This document shows positions 9,095 to 18,597 of a stretch of 64,000 nt of DNA, one piece after another. The notes beneath the pieces are model-generated. The model searched no databases and had not been told where the DNA came from. It worked only from the letters and a program-made list of their open reading frames with translations. Each line of letters starts with the position of its first letter. Positions within the stretch are counted from its first letter, which is position 1. Origin of the DNA: Bacillus glycinifermentans (GTDB lineage: Bacteria > Bacillota > Bacilli > Bacillales > Bacillaceae); contig NZ_LECW02000001.1 of NCBI RefSeq assembly GCF_001042475.2, forward strand, positions 1 to 64,000. Direction: 5' to 3'. The position numbers and the translations under genes are program-made.

Positions 9095-10033
9095 CTAATC
9101 TCGCAGGGATCTTCCGGTTAGTTCAAGGAAGACCGTTTCTAAAGAAGCTTTTTTGCTCGTCATGCCGACAATTTGGCAGCCTTCTGTCGTCAGTGTCGCG
9201 ATGATGCCACTAAGGTTATCCTTTGACTGGTCAACGGTGACTTCAAGGGTATCCCCTGTCAGATGGGCGTTGATTACTCCTTCAATTTGATGAATCAGGT
9301 TGACGTTTACCCGTTCGCATTGCGTTAAGTGGAAGGCGTATGTGGTTTCATCTTTAACATGTTGGTGTAAATCTTTATTTGTCCCTTGAGCGATGATGTG
9401 CCCTTCATTCATGATAATGATGCGGTCCGCAATGGCTTCAACCTCTTCCATATAGTGGGTTGAATAGATAATCGTTGCTCCGTTGTCCTTCAGCGTTTTT
9501 ATCGATTCCAAAATATGATTTCGGGATTGGGGATCAATCCCCACGGTCGGTTCATCCATGATGATGAGCTGTGGCCGGTGGACGATGCCGCATGCAATAT
9601 TCAACCTTCTTTTCATCCCGCCCGAGAATGTCTTCGGTTTGTCGTCTTTACGATCGTATAAACGTACTAATCTCAATGCTTCCTCAACCTGCTCATCCAC
9701 AGTTTTTCCTTTCAGGTTGTAGAGGCCGGCGAAGAACTGCACGTTTTTCTCGGCCGAAATTTCCTCAAATATCGCAAGGTCTTGAGGAACGATGCCGATC
9801 CCTTGCTTAATATGCTTGACACCTTTTTTTAGGTCATAGCCGAAGATCTTTACGTTTCCGCTTGTAGGAGACAAAACGGTTGCTAAAATATTGATCATTG
9901 TACTTTTTCCGGCTCCGTTCGGGCCCAAAAGGCCGAGAATTTCTCCCTTGTTCACTTCAAAGCTGACCCCGTCTATGGCCGCTTTTTCGTTATAATGTTT
10001 TTTTAGATGTTCAACTTCGACAATGTGATTCAC
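9095..10033 (-). CDS. ABC transporter ATP-binding protein
   Basis: A 312-residue ATPase with Walker [10 protein letters not shown] (about residue 36), signature FSGGMKRR, Walker [13 protein letters not shown] and switch STHYMEE. A C-terminal extension of about 80 residues (from TYAFHLTQ) is of the DUF4162 kind seen in drug-exporting ATPases such as LnrL. Its start overlaps the stop of the MarR gene by four bases. It powers the two downstream ABC-2 permeases. The substrate is not evident; linearmycin-type polyenes or lipopeptides are only an analogy. Confidence 0.9.
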   Translation of the reverse strand: MNHIVEVEHLKKHYNEKAAIDGVSFEVNKGEILGLLGPNGAGKSTMINILATVLSPTSGNVKIFGYDLKKGVKHIKQGIGIVPQDLAIFEEISAEKNVQFFAGLYNLKGKTVDEQVEEALRLVRLYDRKDDKPKTFSGGMKRRLNIACGIVHRPQLIIMDEPTVGIDPQSRNHILESIKTLKDNGATIIYSTHYMEEVEAIADRIIIMNEGHIIAQGTNKDLHQHVKDETTYAFHLTQCERVNVNLIHQIEGVINAHLTGDTLEVTVDQSKDNLSGIIATLTTEGCQIVGMTSKKASLETVFLELTGRSLRD

Positions 10034-10593
10034 GTGACATCTCCTTTTCTTCGTCTTGAAAATTCCTGTAACACCCTGGCTTGCAGCTCTTCGCGGTTTT
10101 GTTCGAGTTCAAAGTCAGGCGCTGTTTCTTCAAAGCCATCTTGCTGTTCTCCGTCATAGCGATACAGCTTTTTCAACAAGTTCCACAGTGTTTCGATTTC
10201 TTCCGTCGTAAATTCTTTGAAAAGATCGGCCATAAAATAAATCGCTTTTTCGCCGCATTCTTCCATGATCCGTTTTCCTAAATTGGTGATTTTAACATTG
10301 ACCGCACGTCTGTCCCGCTTGCTCGGTTCTGTGAGCAAGTATCCTTTTTTTTCGATGCTGTTGATGAGTCTGTTCATATTCTGTTTTGACGTACCAAGCT
10401 TTTTGGCAATATTATTGATGGTCGTTTCATCCTCAGGCAGATGGAGGATAGCGACAATCGTCATAAATTGCCTTGACGTTAAGTCTTCAAAATATTCATC
10501 ACCGCGAATTTGAATTTTGTTTAAAACCGAGAACAGCGTTGCGTACGCTTGCTGCATCAAGAACAAATCTTTAAGCTCTTTTGAAAAATCCAT
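10030..10593 (-). CDS. MarR-family repressor of the downstream ABC exporter
   Basis: A 187-residue winged-helix protein. The recognition region reads [28 protein letters not shown] and the wing contains [13 protein letters not shown] (the conserved DxRxxxV element). An unusual acidic tail ([15 protein letters not shown]) extends beyond the normal MarR length of about 145. As first gene of the four-gene operon with a dyad just behind the -10, it is almost certainly an autorepressor that releases the exporter when a drug binds. Which drug is unknown. Confidence 0.88.
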   Translation of the reverse strand: MDFSKELKDLFLMQQAYATLFSVLNKIQIRGDEYFEDLTSRQFMTIVAILHLPEDETTINNIAKKLGTSKQNMNRLINSIEKKGYLLTEPSKRDRRAVNVKITNLGKRIMEECGEKAIYFMADLFKEFTTEEIETLWNLLKKLYRYDGEQQDGFEETAPDFELEQNREELQARVLQEFSRRRKGDVT

Positions 10594-10608
10594 TTTCCCA
10601 CTCCTTTA

Positions 10609-10656
10609 GACAACATGTTGTCCTTTTTAGTATAGTACTTTTTTGGAGCTTGTCAA
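10609..10656 (-). promoter_or_regulatory. promoter with 14-base palindromic MarR operator
   Basis: On the minus strand there is a perfect TTGACA (10651-10656), a 16-base spacer and TATACT (10629-10634). Six bases downstream is the perfect palindrome GACAACATGTTGTC (10609-10622), placed so that a bound dimer would block the initiating polymerase. Confidence 0.85.
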
Positions 10657-10722
10657 TCATTCTTGACAGATAATCCGTTTGTAACTACCATTGTTACGAA
10701 TAAATAAAGAGAGGAAAACAAC

Positions 10723-11322
10723 ATGACAATAAAAGTTAAAGTATACTCCGATTACGTCTGCCCATTCTGTTTTCTCGGAAAAGACCAGTTTGAGAAAGCA
10801 ATTGAAGGAAAGGATGTGGAGGTGGAATGGATGCCGTTCGAACTGCGGCCGCGTCCTTACGAGCCATTGGATCCGCTGAACGATCCGGCGAAATTGGCGA
10901 TGTGGGAAAGCGCCATTGCTCCGAGAATTGAAGCGTGGGATGTCAATATGAAACTTCCGAACGTTTCCCCGCATCCGTATACAGATTTGGCCCATGAAGG
11001 CTATCATTTTGCGAAAGAGCACGGCAAAGCGAAAGCATACAATGACAGGGTCTATCAGGCATTTTTTCAGGAGAAGCAAAACATCGGCGACATCGGGGTT
11101 CTCGCACAGCTTGCAAAAGAATCAGGCTTGGATGGGAAGGCTTTTAAAGATGCGCTGGTATCGAGAAAGTACCGGAAAACACAACAGCAGGCGATCAGGC
11201 ACGCCTATGAAGAAGCCGGCATCACCGCCGTGCCGACCTTTATCATCGGCAGCGAACGGATCGCCGGGGCTGCGGCTCGAGAGGTGTTTGAGCGGGTGAT
11301 TGCAGAGGAAACGGGAAAATAA
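10723..11322 (+). CDS. FrnE/DsbA-family dithiol oxidoreductase
   Basis: A 199-residue cytoplasmic thioredoxin-fold protein of the DsbA/FrnE (2-hydroxychromene-2-carboxylate isomerase-like) family. The active-site CPFC is at residues 13-16 (SDYVCPFCFLGK), and the cis-proline region is ITAVPTFIIG. It has no signal peptide, so it acts in the cytoplasm, probably in disulfide isomerisation or oxidant response. A possible promoter is TTGACA at 10662-10667. A GTAAC/GTTAC dyad (about 10681-10697) lies between promoter and start and may bind a regulator. Confidence 0.85.
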   Translation: MTIKVKVYSDYVCPFCFLGKDQFEKAIEGKDVEVEWMPFELRPRPYEPLDPLNDPAKLAMWESAIAPRIEAWDVNMKLPNVSPHPYTDLAHEGYHFAKEHGKAKAYNDRVYQAFFQEKQNIGDIGVLAQLAKESGLDGKAFKDALVSRKYRKTQQQAIRHAYEEAGITAVPTFIIGSERIAGAAAREVFERVIAEETGK

Positions 11323-11391
11323 AAAATTCTGCAGAAGGTTTGCAATGTGATGTGGGAGGGAAGTCTTACTAACCAATACCAGCATACTTGG

Positions 11392-11428
11392 AACCCTTTA
11401 GATAAAGACAATCTAAAGGGTTTTTTTC
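11392..11428 (+). terminator. intrinsic terminator
   Basis: A 12-base stem (AACCCTTTAGAT with its complement, 7-base loop) is followed by seven T's. It isolates the frnE-like gene from the lantibiotic locus. Confidence 0.9.
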
Positions 11429-11589
11429 GTAAGTTGACAAATCATTGCTTGGTGCAAAAAGGGGGAATTTGAATCAGAATAAAGAGGGAATTTGCCCCCC
11501 TAAAACAATACTCTCCCTTAATAAAGTTAAGACAAGTTTAAATGAAGGTTAAAAATCACATATAAAAATATGAAAATAAGATCAAATCA

Positions 11590-11618
11590 TTTACATATAT
11601 TATTAAATATGGTATATG
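11590..11618 (+). promoter_or_regulatory. probable promoter of the lantibiotic operon
   Basis: TTTACA (11590-11595), 17-base spacer and TATATG (11613-11618) lie in a very AT-rich stretch about 65 bases before the precursor start. The 11430-11589 interval otherwise holds nothing I can name; no regulator gene accompanies the cluster. Confidence 0.5.
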
Positions 11619-11681
11619 TTATATTGAAGGGGTATTACATATATTAGAATTTCATTATTTTTCAGGAAAGGGGGGTATAAA

Positions 11682-11849
11682 ATGAAAAATAAGGATTTTG
11701 TAAGCAAAGTATCTGAAGAGGAACTGAAGAGCTTGGCGGGAGGAAATGATGAGATTACTCCACAAAGCACTGTTGTTTGCGTTAGCTTAAGAGTTTGCAA
11801 ATGGAGTATAAAATACTGTCCAAGTTTTAAGAGAAAATGCTGGATGTAA
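11682..11849 (+). CDS. class II lantibiotic precursor peptide (LanA)
   Basis: A 55-residue peptide preceded by a strong GGAAAGGGGGG ribosome site. The acidic leader MKNKDFVSKVSEEELKSLAGG ends in the double glycine cut by C39 peptidases. The 34-residue core starts NDEITPQSTVVC and ends YCPSFKRKCWM. It holds four cysteines and six Ser/Thr, enough for up to four thioether rings, and is strongly basic. The CPSFKRKC end recalls the CPT..C ending of two-component beta peptides, but I do not recognise the sequence. It sits directly before LanM and LanT and is almost certainly their substrate. No second precursor was found. Confidence 0.88.
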   Translation: MKNKDFVSKVSEEELKSLAGGNDEITPQSTVVCVSLRVCKWSIKYCPSFKRKCWM

Positions 11850-11871
11850 AGTTCAGAATATTTTCTCTTCT

Positions 11872-11927
11872 CACTGCCAATATAGAGAGTTAGAAATAAC
11901 TCTCTATTTGGCCAGTGAATTTTTTTA
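11872..11927 (+). terminator. partial terminator / attenuator between lanA and lanM
   Basis: A long imperfect hairpin (CACTG outer pairs; a near-perfect TATAGAGAGTTA/TAACTCTCTAT inner stem with GAAA loop) is followed by TTTTTTT at 11921-11927. Such leaky terminators let many more precursor than enzyme transcripts be made. Confidence 0.8.
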
Positions 11928-11943
11928 AGAAGGGGTTGGTTTT

Positions 11944-14900
11944 ATGGGAAAAATATTTGATTTTGACATTAAAGAAACCGTTCAAAGCAAATCATTCTAT
12001 CCTTCAGAAAGAAGAAAAAAGACCGATGCCGATACTCCCGTTAACGAGCTGCTTTTAAATGAAAAGTCAAGCGAATGGGTTCATCTATGGCAACAGTATT
12101 TGGATCATGAAGAAGATGTTAAGTCTTATTCAGATGAAGAAAATATGTCCAGTGAATTTCAATCCTTCTATCCGGATTTTTTAAAGCTGTCTCTTGATTA
12201 CTTGGAATCTAAATTAGACCTGCTATGCAAACAATATGATTTGTCTATGATTTGCGATATCGCAAATTTAAAAAAGAATATCATGGCGAATATACAAGAA
12301 CATGTAGCATATTTAAGCATTAGAGCTTTAATACAAGATATAAATGAAGAAAGAGAGAAAGGAAGACTTGAAGGAGAAAACCCCGGGGAACGATATGAAT
12401 ATTACGTAAACCATTTGTTGTCAACCAAGGAAAAAAGGCTCGAAATACTTTGTCAATATCCTGTCCTAACAAGAGTTTTGTGCGAATTTATATTAAATCA
12501 TATAGACAGCATTACAGAAGCTGTTATGCGTTTTTTAAATGACAGGAAAGTAATATTTGAAAAATTCGATTTTCAAGGGGAAGACAAGCTGGCCTCTTTA
12601 TCTTTGCAATTAGGCGATTCCCATAACGATGGCAGAAGTGTCATGGTGTTTCATTTTGAATCAAATAAAAAAATCGTTTATAAACCTAGGTCCCTCTCAG
12701 TTGATTTACACTTTCAGGAGCTTTTGCATTGGATAAATAAGAAGAAAGGCTGCAGGCCTTTAAGAACATTAAAAATTATAAATAAAAACGATTATGGGTG
12801 GCAGGAGTATGTAGAATATAAACCCTGTCAATCCAATAGTGAAATTTCCCGTTTTTATGAAAGGCAAGGTGAATATATCGCAATACTATATTTGCTTAAT
12901 GCAACCGACTTTCATTTTGAAAATTTAATTGCATGCGGGGAACATCCTGTATTGATTGATCTTGAAGGATTAGTGCAAAATACGGCAAAAGATTTGCAGG
13001 ACGAATCTTCAGCATATAATATTGCATTCAATAAGTTGATAGACTCAGTATTAGCTACTGGGATGCTACCTGTTACATATATTAAATCCAGCATATTAGG
13101 GTTTGATATTAGCGGCCTTGGCGGAGATGAAGGTCAGCCGACAGGACAAAATACTTTTACTTTGGAAAATATTCAAACAGATGAGATCAAGTTAGTTAAG
13201 GTTGAGGCTCTTTCGGAAGGCAGTAAAAATAAGCCTTTTCTTGAAAGTGAGAAAGTGGTATCCGCTTCACAGTTTTCTTCTGAAATTATGAAAGGTTTTC
13301 GGGATATCTATTCATTATTTCTTCGCCATAAAAAAGAGCTATTGTCTTCAAACAGTCCGTTGAGCCGCTTTAAAAATGATCGGGTAAGGGTCATTTTAAG
13401 AAGTACACAAGTTTATTCTACCTTTTTAGACTCGAGTTATCACCCGGATTACTTAAGAGATGGATACAGCAGAGAACGGCTTATCAATTTTCTATGGGTT
13501 GGCGGGAAAAGCCGGCCGGTACATCAAGATGTCATCATGTATGAATGCAGAGATATCATAAAAGGAGATATTCCTTATTTTTATTGTCATGCCGATTCAG
13601 TTGATTTGTATCATCCATTGGGTAAAGTGAAAAGCAATTTTTTTGAAATGTCGAATTTTGACTGTTTAATGAAAAAAGCAAATTCGTTGAATAAAAGTGA
13701 TATGGAAATGCAAATCGAATTTATACAAAACTCTCTCGCCGCCCAATATCCGCATCATACTGACTCCTATAACAACACGAACAACAAAATCTATGCTTTT
13801 CATGATCAAACAACAGGCTATTCTCCAGAACAATTTTTAGAAGTTGCAGAAAAAATAGGCGATGAGATGAAAAACCACGCCATCTTCGGAAAGAAAGATG
13901 ATGTTACATGGCTGGGGATCAATCAAAATTATAATGATCAACTAGCTTTTAGTCCGCTTGAATTTGATTTATATGATGGCTTGCTTGGAATAGGGCTGTT
14001 CTATGCAAACTTATATCATGTTACTAAGAAAGAGGACTATAAGAATATCGCTGACAAAGCATTGAATTCAGCCTTAAATTACGCGGAAAACTATTCATTA
14101 GAATTTCCGTTATCGGCTTTTTACGGTTATGGAGCATACGCATATGTACTAAGTAATTTCTCTTTTATTTTCCATTGCCAAGATTATTTAACACAAGCAA
14201 AAAAAATGCTGAATAGAGTGATAGGCTCAATAGAAGAAGATCAATCGCTTGATTATTTAGGAGGTTCTGCCGGCCTGATCATAGTATGTATACACCTTTA
14301 TAAAAAAACAGGCGAGCCTTATTTATTGGATATTGCGAATAGGTGCGGGGAGCTGCTTGTGAACAAAAAGGAGCAGCAAATGAATGGTGCCGGATGGCGT
14401 TCAAATCAGCTTGACAAGCCTCTTTCAGGACTTTCTCACGGTTCTTCGGGATTTACATGGGCCCTAATGGCATTATATAAGTTTACAAAAAATGTGGATT
14501 TCAAAAAAGCATTCATGGATTCTATGGATTATGAAAAATCCTTATTTAATAAAAAGGAAAAGAACTGGTTGGATTTGCGGGAAGATACCGGGCGTTATGG
14601 AAATTCCATGTGGTGCCACGGAGCGGCTGGAATTGGAATGAGCCGAATTATGATGAGCGATTATACGAATAATGTTGAGTTGCTGAATGAAATTGATGCG
14701 GCAGTCAATCAAACATTAAAAAGTGGATTTGGTATAACTCACAGCTTATGCCATGGGGATTTAGGAAATTTAGATTTACTTCTTTTGGCAGCGAATAAAT
14801 TCAAAAGTGAAAATTTAAAAGAAACAGCATTACAAATTGGCAGCGATGTCGCCTGTAGCATTACCAAAGGGAATGCAAGGTTTGGGACTGTTTCAGGTGT

Positions 14901-15018
14901 CAAAAATCTAGGTTTAATGCTTGGACAAGCAGGTATAGGCTATGGTTTATTAAGGCTTGCTTTCCCGGAAAAGGTTCCTTCAATATTAACCCTTCAAATG
15001 AACAGGGGGGGGCTATAA
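11944..15018 (+). CDS. lanM: LanM-type bifunctional lanthionine synthetase
   Basis: A 1,024-residue class II enzyme that dehydrates Ser/Thr in the precursor and cyclises them with Cys. The N-terminal DUF4135 kinase-like dehydratase spans roughly 1-620 (for example KIVYKPRSLSVDLHFQ and NATDFHFENLIACGEHPVLIDLEG). The C-terminal LanC-like cyclase has the GLSHGSSG motif and zinc ligands C891 (WCHGAAG) plus C936/H937 (LCHGDLGN). Length is normal for the family. The ribosome site is AAGAAGGGG. It is directly followed by LanT with no gap. Its base composition is AT-richer than flanking genes, suggesting transfer of the locus. Confidence 0.95.
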   Translation: MGKIFDFDIKETVQSKSFYPSERRKKTDADTPVNELLLNEKSSEWVHLWQQYLDHEEDVKSYSDEENMSSEFQSFYPDFLKLSLDYLESKLDLLCKQYDLSMICDIANLKKNIMANIQEHVAYLSIRALIQDINEEREKGRLEGENPGERYEYYVNHLLSTKEKRLEILCQYPVLTRVLCEFILNHIDSITEAVMRFLNDRKVIFEKFDFQGEDKLASLSLQLGDSHNDGRSVMVFHFESNKKIVYKPRSLSVDLHFQELLHWINKKKGCRPLRTLKIINKNDYGWQEYVEYKPCQSNSEISRFYERQGEYIAILYLLNATDFHFENLIACGEHPVLIDLEGLVQNTAKDLQDESSAYNIAFNKLIDSVLATGMLPVTYIKSSILGFDISGLGGDEGQPTGQNTFTLENIQTDEIKLVKVEALSEGSKNKPFLESEKVVSASQFSSEIMKGFRDIYSLFLRHKKELLSSNSPLSRFKNDRVRVILRSTQVYSTFLDSSYHPDYLRDGYSRERLINFLWVGGKSRPVHQDVIMYECRDIIKGDIPYFYCHADSVDLYHPLGKVKSNFFEMSNFDCLMKKANSLNKSDMEMQIEFIQNSLAAQYPHHTDSYNNTNNKIYAFHDQTTGYSPEQFLEVAEKIGDEMKNHAIFGKKDDVTWLGINQNYNDQLAFSPLEFDLYDGLLGIGLFYANLYHVTKKEDYKNIADKALNSALNYAENYSLEFPLSAFYGYGAYAYVLSNFSFIFHCQDYLTQAKKMLNRVIGSIEEDQSLDYLGGSAGLIIVCIHLYKKTGEPYLLDIANRCGELLVNKKEQQMNGAGWRSNQLDKPLSGLSHGSSGFTWALMALYKFTKNVDFKKAFMDSMDYEKSLFNKKEKNWLDLREDTGRYGNSMWCHGAAGIGMSRIMMSDYTNNVELLNEIDAAVNQTLKSGFGITHSLCHGDLGNLDLLLLAANKFKSENLKETALQIGSDVACSITKGNARFGTVSGVKNLGLMLGQAGIGYGLLRLAFPEKVPSILTLQMNRGGL

Positions 15019-17181
15019 TTGAAAACCAGAATAAGAGTGCCGCTTAAAAGGCAAATTGCTCAAACTGATTGTGCTTTATGTTGCCTAACCATGATAGTGT
15101 CTTATTATAAAAGCCATGTGGGTTTTCATGAATTAAAAGAAAGACTGGGCGGCGGGCGCGACGGAGTTACTCTCTTCGCTCTGTCCAATACGGCCTCCGG
15201 GATTGGATTTTCTGCAAATGTTTTAAAAGCTGATCGTATCAGTTCGATTACTTCACCAGTTATTGTATATTGGGATCATTTCCACTACGTTGTATTGGAT
15301 AAAATAAACAAAAAGGGCTACCATGTGCTTGATCCCGCAATAGGACGATGCACGTATTCAGAAGAGGAATTTCTTGAACATTTTTCAGGTTATTATCTAA
15401 CCCTTGAACCTAATGAAAACTTTAAGCAAGTAAAACCTAAAAGTGTATGGCTTCCCTATTTAAAAATAACTTTGGAAAAACCAAAATTACTTTTTTCTAT
15501 TTTGGTGTGGTCTCTGTCCATTCAATTGTTGACTGTTTCTATGCCAATTATAACTAAGATTGCAATAGATGAAATTGCCATTCCGAATCATTACGAATTT
15601 CTAACCGTTTTTTTTATTAGTATTTTTGGTTTGGTTATATTTAAGGGGATTATTTCTTATTTGCGGGGCCGCTTTTTAACTAATTTAAGGTTGCATCTGG
15701 ATTGGAGATTGATGAGCAGGTTTTTTAGACATTTAATTCATCTGCCGTTTCAATATTTTCAGTTAAGGTCATTTGGCGAAATTGTTTATCGAGCCAACTC
15801 CCATATTATGATACGAGAGCTTTTTTCTCAGCAGACGATCATGAGTGTATTAGATTCAACTCTCGTTCTTATTATACTGGGATACATGGCGATGATTTCG
15901 CCATGGTTAGCAGGTTGGGTGGTTGTCTTTGGTATAGTAAACATATTATTGTTGACCTTTACTCAAAATGCACTTAAACAACGTGCTGAAGAAGAACTCT
16001 CTGAACAGTCCAAATTCCAGGACGTTCAGGTAGAAACGCTCTATGGAATTTTTGGAATTAAAATGGCCGGAGTTGAAAAGCAAGTTTTACATCAATGGGA
16101 ACATTTGTTTAAAAAGGTATTGTATGCATTCAAAAAAAATGAATATTTTTCTAATACTATAAATTCGTACATAGTCAGTTTAGAGCTGGCTGCGCCTTTG
16201 ATTATTTTAGGATTGTCATTGCACCAGGTTCAACTTGGAAACATAACCACCGGCTCAATGGTGGCGTTCTACTCAATGACAGGAATATTTTTTGGTTTGA
16301 TTTCTTCTTTAGTTGATACAGCAAAAAGCATGATCACAATGGACACTTATTTGCAAAGAATTAACGATGTGTTGGAAGCCCCAGTGGAAAAAACACCAAA
16401 AAACTCAATTAAACCAAAAGAATTAACTGGAAATATCAAACTGGAAAATGTAAGCTTTTCATATACCCAGTATAGTAAACCTGTGCTTAAACATATTAGT
16501 GTGGAAATAAAAGCTGGACAAAAAGTCGCTATCGTTGGTCCCTCAGGTTCTGGCAAAAGTACTTTGGCACGTATGCTGCTTGGTTTATATGAACCTACTG
16601 CCGGCAAAATTTTTTATGATGGAATCAATTTATTCGACTTAGACAAGCAATGGCTGCGTAGAAATATTGGTGTCGTACCACAAGATGCGACTCTTTTTAA
16701 TAAATCTATTCTTCATAACATATCTGTTTATGATCAGAATCCTTCTATGGATAAAGTTGTTACGGCAGCTAAAATTGCACAAATACACGACGAGATTATG
16801 GAAATGCCAATGGGTTACCACACTCCCGTATCAGAAATGTCGATGAATATTTCAGGCGGTCAAAAACAGAGAATCATGCTGGCGCGGGCTTTATTACAAA
16901 GACCTTCAATATTATTGCTGGACGAAGCAACAAGTTCCCTTGATAACTTAAATGAAAAGGTCATAGAACAACATTTAAATGAATTAAAGTGCACGCGCAT
17001 CGTCATAGCTCACAGGCTGAGTACTATTAAGGATGCAGATCTCATATTAGTACTAAAAGACGGAGAGATTCAAGAGATGGGCAACCATTTACAATTGATT
17101 CGTAATCAAGGGTTTTACACCGAGCTGTACAATTCAAACAATGACCAAGCAATTGTGGGAGGGGGCTTAAACAGTGAATGA
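15019..17181 (+). CDS. lanT: LanT peptidase-exporter (C39-ABC)
   Basis: A 720-residue exporter that removes the double-glycine leader while exporting the lantibiotic. The N-terminal C39 peptidase has C18 (AQTDCALCC) and H89 (DHFHYVVLD) with a following Asp (HVLDPAIG). Six membrane helices follow (about 160-430), then the ATPase: Walker A GPSGSGKST (about residue 507), signature NISGGQKQR, Walker B ILLLDEATSSLD. It begins with TTG immediately after the LanM stop, with GGGGGG upstream. It serves the upstream precursor. No separate LanP protease is present or needed. Confidence 0.93.
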   Translation: MKTRIRVPLKRQIAQTDCALCCLTMIVSYYKSHVGFHELKERLGGGRDGVTLFALSNTASGIGFSANVLKADRISSITSPVIVYWDHFHYVVLDKINKKGYHVLDPAIGRCTYSEEEFLEHFSGYYLTLEPNENFKQVKPKSVWLPYLKITLEKPKLLFSILVWSLSIQLLTVSMPIITKIAIDEIAIPNHYEFLTVFFISIFGLVIFKGIISYLRGRFLTNLRLHLDWRLMSRFFRHLIHLPFQYFQLRSFGEIVYRANSHIMIRELFSQQTIMSVLDSTLVLIILGYMAMISPWLAGWVVVFGIVNILLLTFTQNALKQRAEEELSEQSKFQDVQVETLYGIFGIKMAGVEKQVLHQWEHLFKKVLYAFKKNEYFSNTINSYIVSLELAAPLIILGLSLHQVQLGNITTGSMVAFYSMTGIFFGLISSLVDTAKSMITMDTYLQRINDVLEAPVEKTPKNSIKPKELTGNIKLENVSFSYTQYSKPVLKHISVEIKAGQKVAIVGPSGSGKSTLARMLLGLYEPTAGKIFYDGINLFDLDKQWLRRNIGVVPQDATLFNKSILHNISVYDQNPSMDKVVTAAKIAQIHDEIMEMPMGYHTPVSEMSMNISGGQKQRIMLARALLQRPSILLLDEATSSLDNLNEKVIEQHLNELKCTRIVIAHRLSTIKDADLILVLKDGEIQEMGNHLQLIRNQGFYTELYNSNNDQAIVGGGLNSE

Positions 17182-18313
17182 TTTATTTGATGAAGTAAGA
17201 GATGAATCGATTAATATTGGAGGGGTTGATGGTTATAAATTTGACTTTTTAAAAGAGATATTGGGAAATAAAAGATTTGTATTTCTCGGAGAAAGCAGCC
17301 ATTGCGTCAAAGAATACATTGAGGCGAAGGCAAGTTTGATCAAATATCTGCATCAGGAATTAGGATTTCGTATTCTTGCTTTTGAAAGTGAACTGGGAGA
17401 TTGCACCATAGGAAATTACCTTTCAGAAGAACTCGGTTCCAAAGAATTTATGTCCGGTTCCATCGGGAAAGTTTGGCAAAACGAATTTATGCTCGATTTG
17501 TTTGAGTATATGAAGGAAACCCAACAGCGGCAGCCTTTGCATTTAACAGGCGTTGATGTTCAGCAGAGCATGGATAAGCACTTTTCCTCCTACATGCGTT
17601 CGCATTTGACAGGGGACCTCAGGAAGATGTATGTAGAATTTGATACGCGCACAAATGAGATGCTAGATAAAGATTACATATTGAAAAGACGTTTTAGGAA
17701 AACAGTAGAAGAGATTGAAGGCATGGGCCAAGAACTGATGAAGGGGCTTAAGAAACAGACTTTTCCCTCTGCCATGATTCGTGATGTCGTGTTACAGACG
17801 ATGAAAAACAGAATAAATTATTTTAAAGCGAATTTTACAAAAGGTTTTTCCAAATTGTTCGAGTATCGAGATGAATTAATGGCGAAGAATCTTGAATTTT
17901 TATCTCAGCATGTTTATCCTGATGAGAAATTTATCATATGGGCTCACAACCTTCACATCAAAAAACAGAGCAGTGCAAATCGGTTTTCTCCATATCGGTC
18001 ATTTGTAGAAAACCTTCCACCATTCATGAAAGAGGACAGCTTTGTTATTGGTTTTTATGCAGGAGAGGGCAGAATGGGGGATCACCAAGGGGGCGATCAT
18101 CCTATAAAAAAAGTCAACAAGAAGCATTTGGAATGGCTCCTCAGCAATTCCCCCCACCAAAATTTTTTTATACCATGCACATCAAGGTGGGGGGAAAATA
18201 AGTGGAAGGCTTTTGAGGGAGGAGGCTTGAGTATTTCTTTTAAGCCGGTTCAGCAATATGATGGGATATTGTTCTTTAAAAAAGTAACTCCTGCAAATTT
18301 TAATTTTGATTAG
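17174..18313 (+). CDS. erythromycin-esterase-like hydrolase in the lantibiotic operon
   Basis: A 379-residue protein of the erythromycin esterase / succinoglycan-biosynthesis family. Catalytic-type residues are visible in FLGESSHCVKEYIEAK (Glu and His of the Ere active site), the ESELGD segment and the later IIWAHNLHIKK histidines. It starts with GTG inside the last codons of lanT (8-base overlap, GGAGGGGG upstream), so it is translationally coupled to the exporter and is part of the operon. No LanFEG or LanI immunity gene is visible; this protein could be involved in immunity or tailoring, but that is inference. It has no signal peptide, so it should be cytoplasmic. Confidence 0.85.
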   Translation: MNDLFDEVRDESINIGGVDGYKFDFLKEILGNKRFVFLGESSHCVKEYIEAKASLIKYLHQELGFRILAFESELGDCTIGNYLSEELGSKEFMSGSIGKVWQNEFMLDLFEYMKETQQRQPLHLTGVDVQQSMDKHFSSYMRSHLTGDLRKMYVEFDTRTNEMLDKDYILKRRFRKTVEEIEGMGQELMKGLKKQTFPSAMIRDVVLQTMKNRINYFKANFTKGFSKLFEYRDELMAKNLEFLSQHVYPDEKFIIWAHNLHIKKQSSANRFSPYRSFVENLPPFMKEDSFVIGFYAGEGRMGDHQGGDHPIKKVNKKHLEWLLSNSPHQNFFIPCTSRWGENKWKAFEGGGLSISFKPVQQYDGILFFKKVTPANFNFD

Positions 18314-18419
18314 AATGTTCTCGTTTAAGGCATTAAACAGTTTTGCGATTATTTTCAGTGCCGAGGGATAGCAGAATCATTGTCGTGTGATGTTTAAAGA
18401 GACGCATGTTAAGCATAAT

Positions 18420-18453
18420 CTCTATAGATCAAAATCATCTATAGAGGTTTCTT
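18420..18453 (+). terminator. terminator of the lantibiotic operon
   Basis: Perfect 10-base stem CTCTATAGAT/ATCTATAGAG with a 7-base loop, followed by GTTTCTT. The rest of 18314-18597 shows no gene. Confidence 0.7.
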
Positions 18454-18597
18454 ATGTTGGCGAAAAAAACCTTTTTCGTTATATTTAATTTATGAAGAAA
18501 TGTTTAACACTTCCGGAGAAAGCGATTACATATATTCTTCATGTTTTTTCTTGCCTTGTTATTGTTTCATAAACATTCACTTTTTCAGGGGGATATT

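Noticed and set aside
11944-15018. Two-component lantibiotic (lichenicidin type)
   Set aside because: Only one precursor and one LanM are present; the precursor lacks the alpha-peptide pattern. Only the CP...C ending is reminiscent of a beta peptide.
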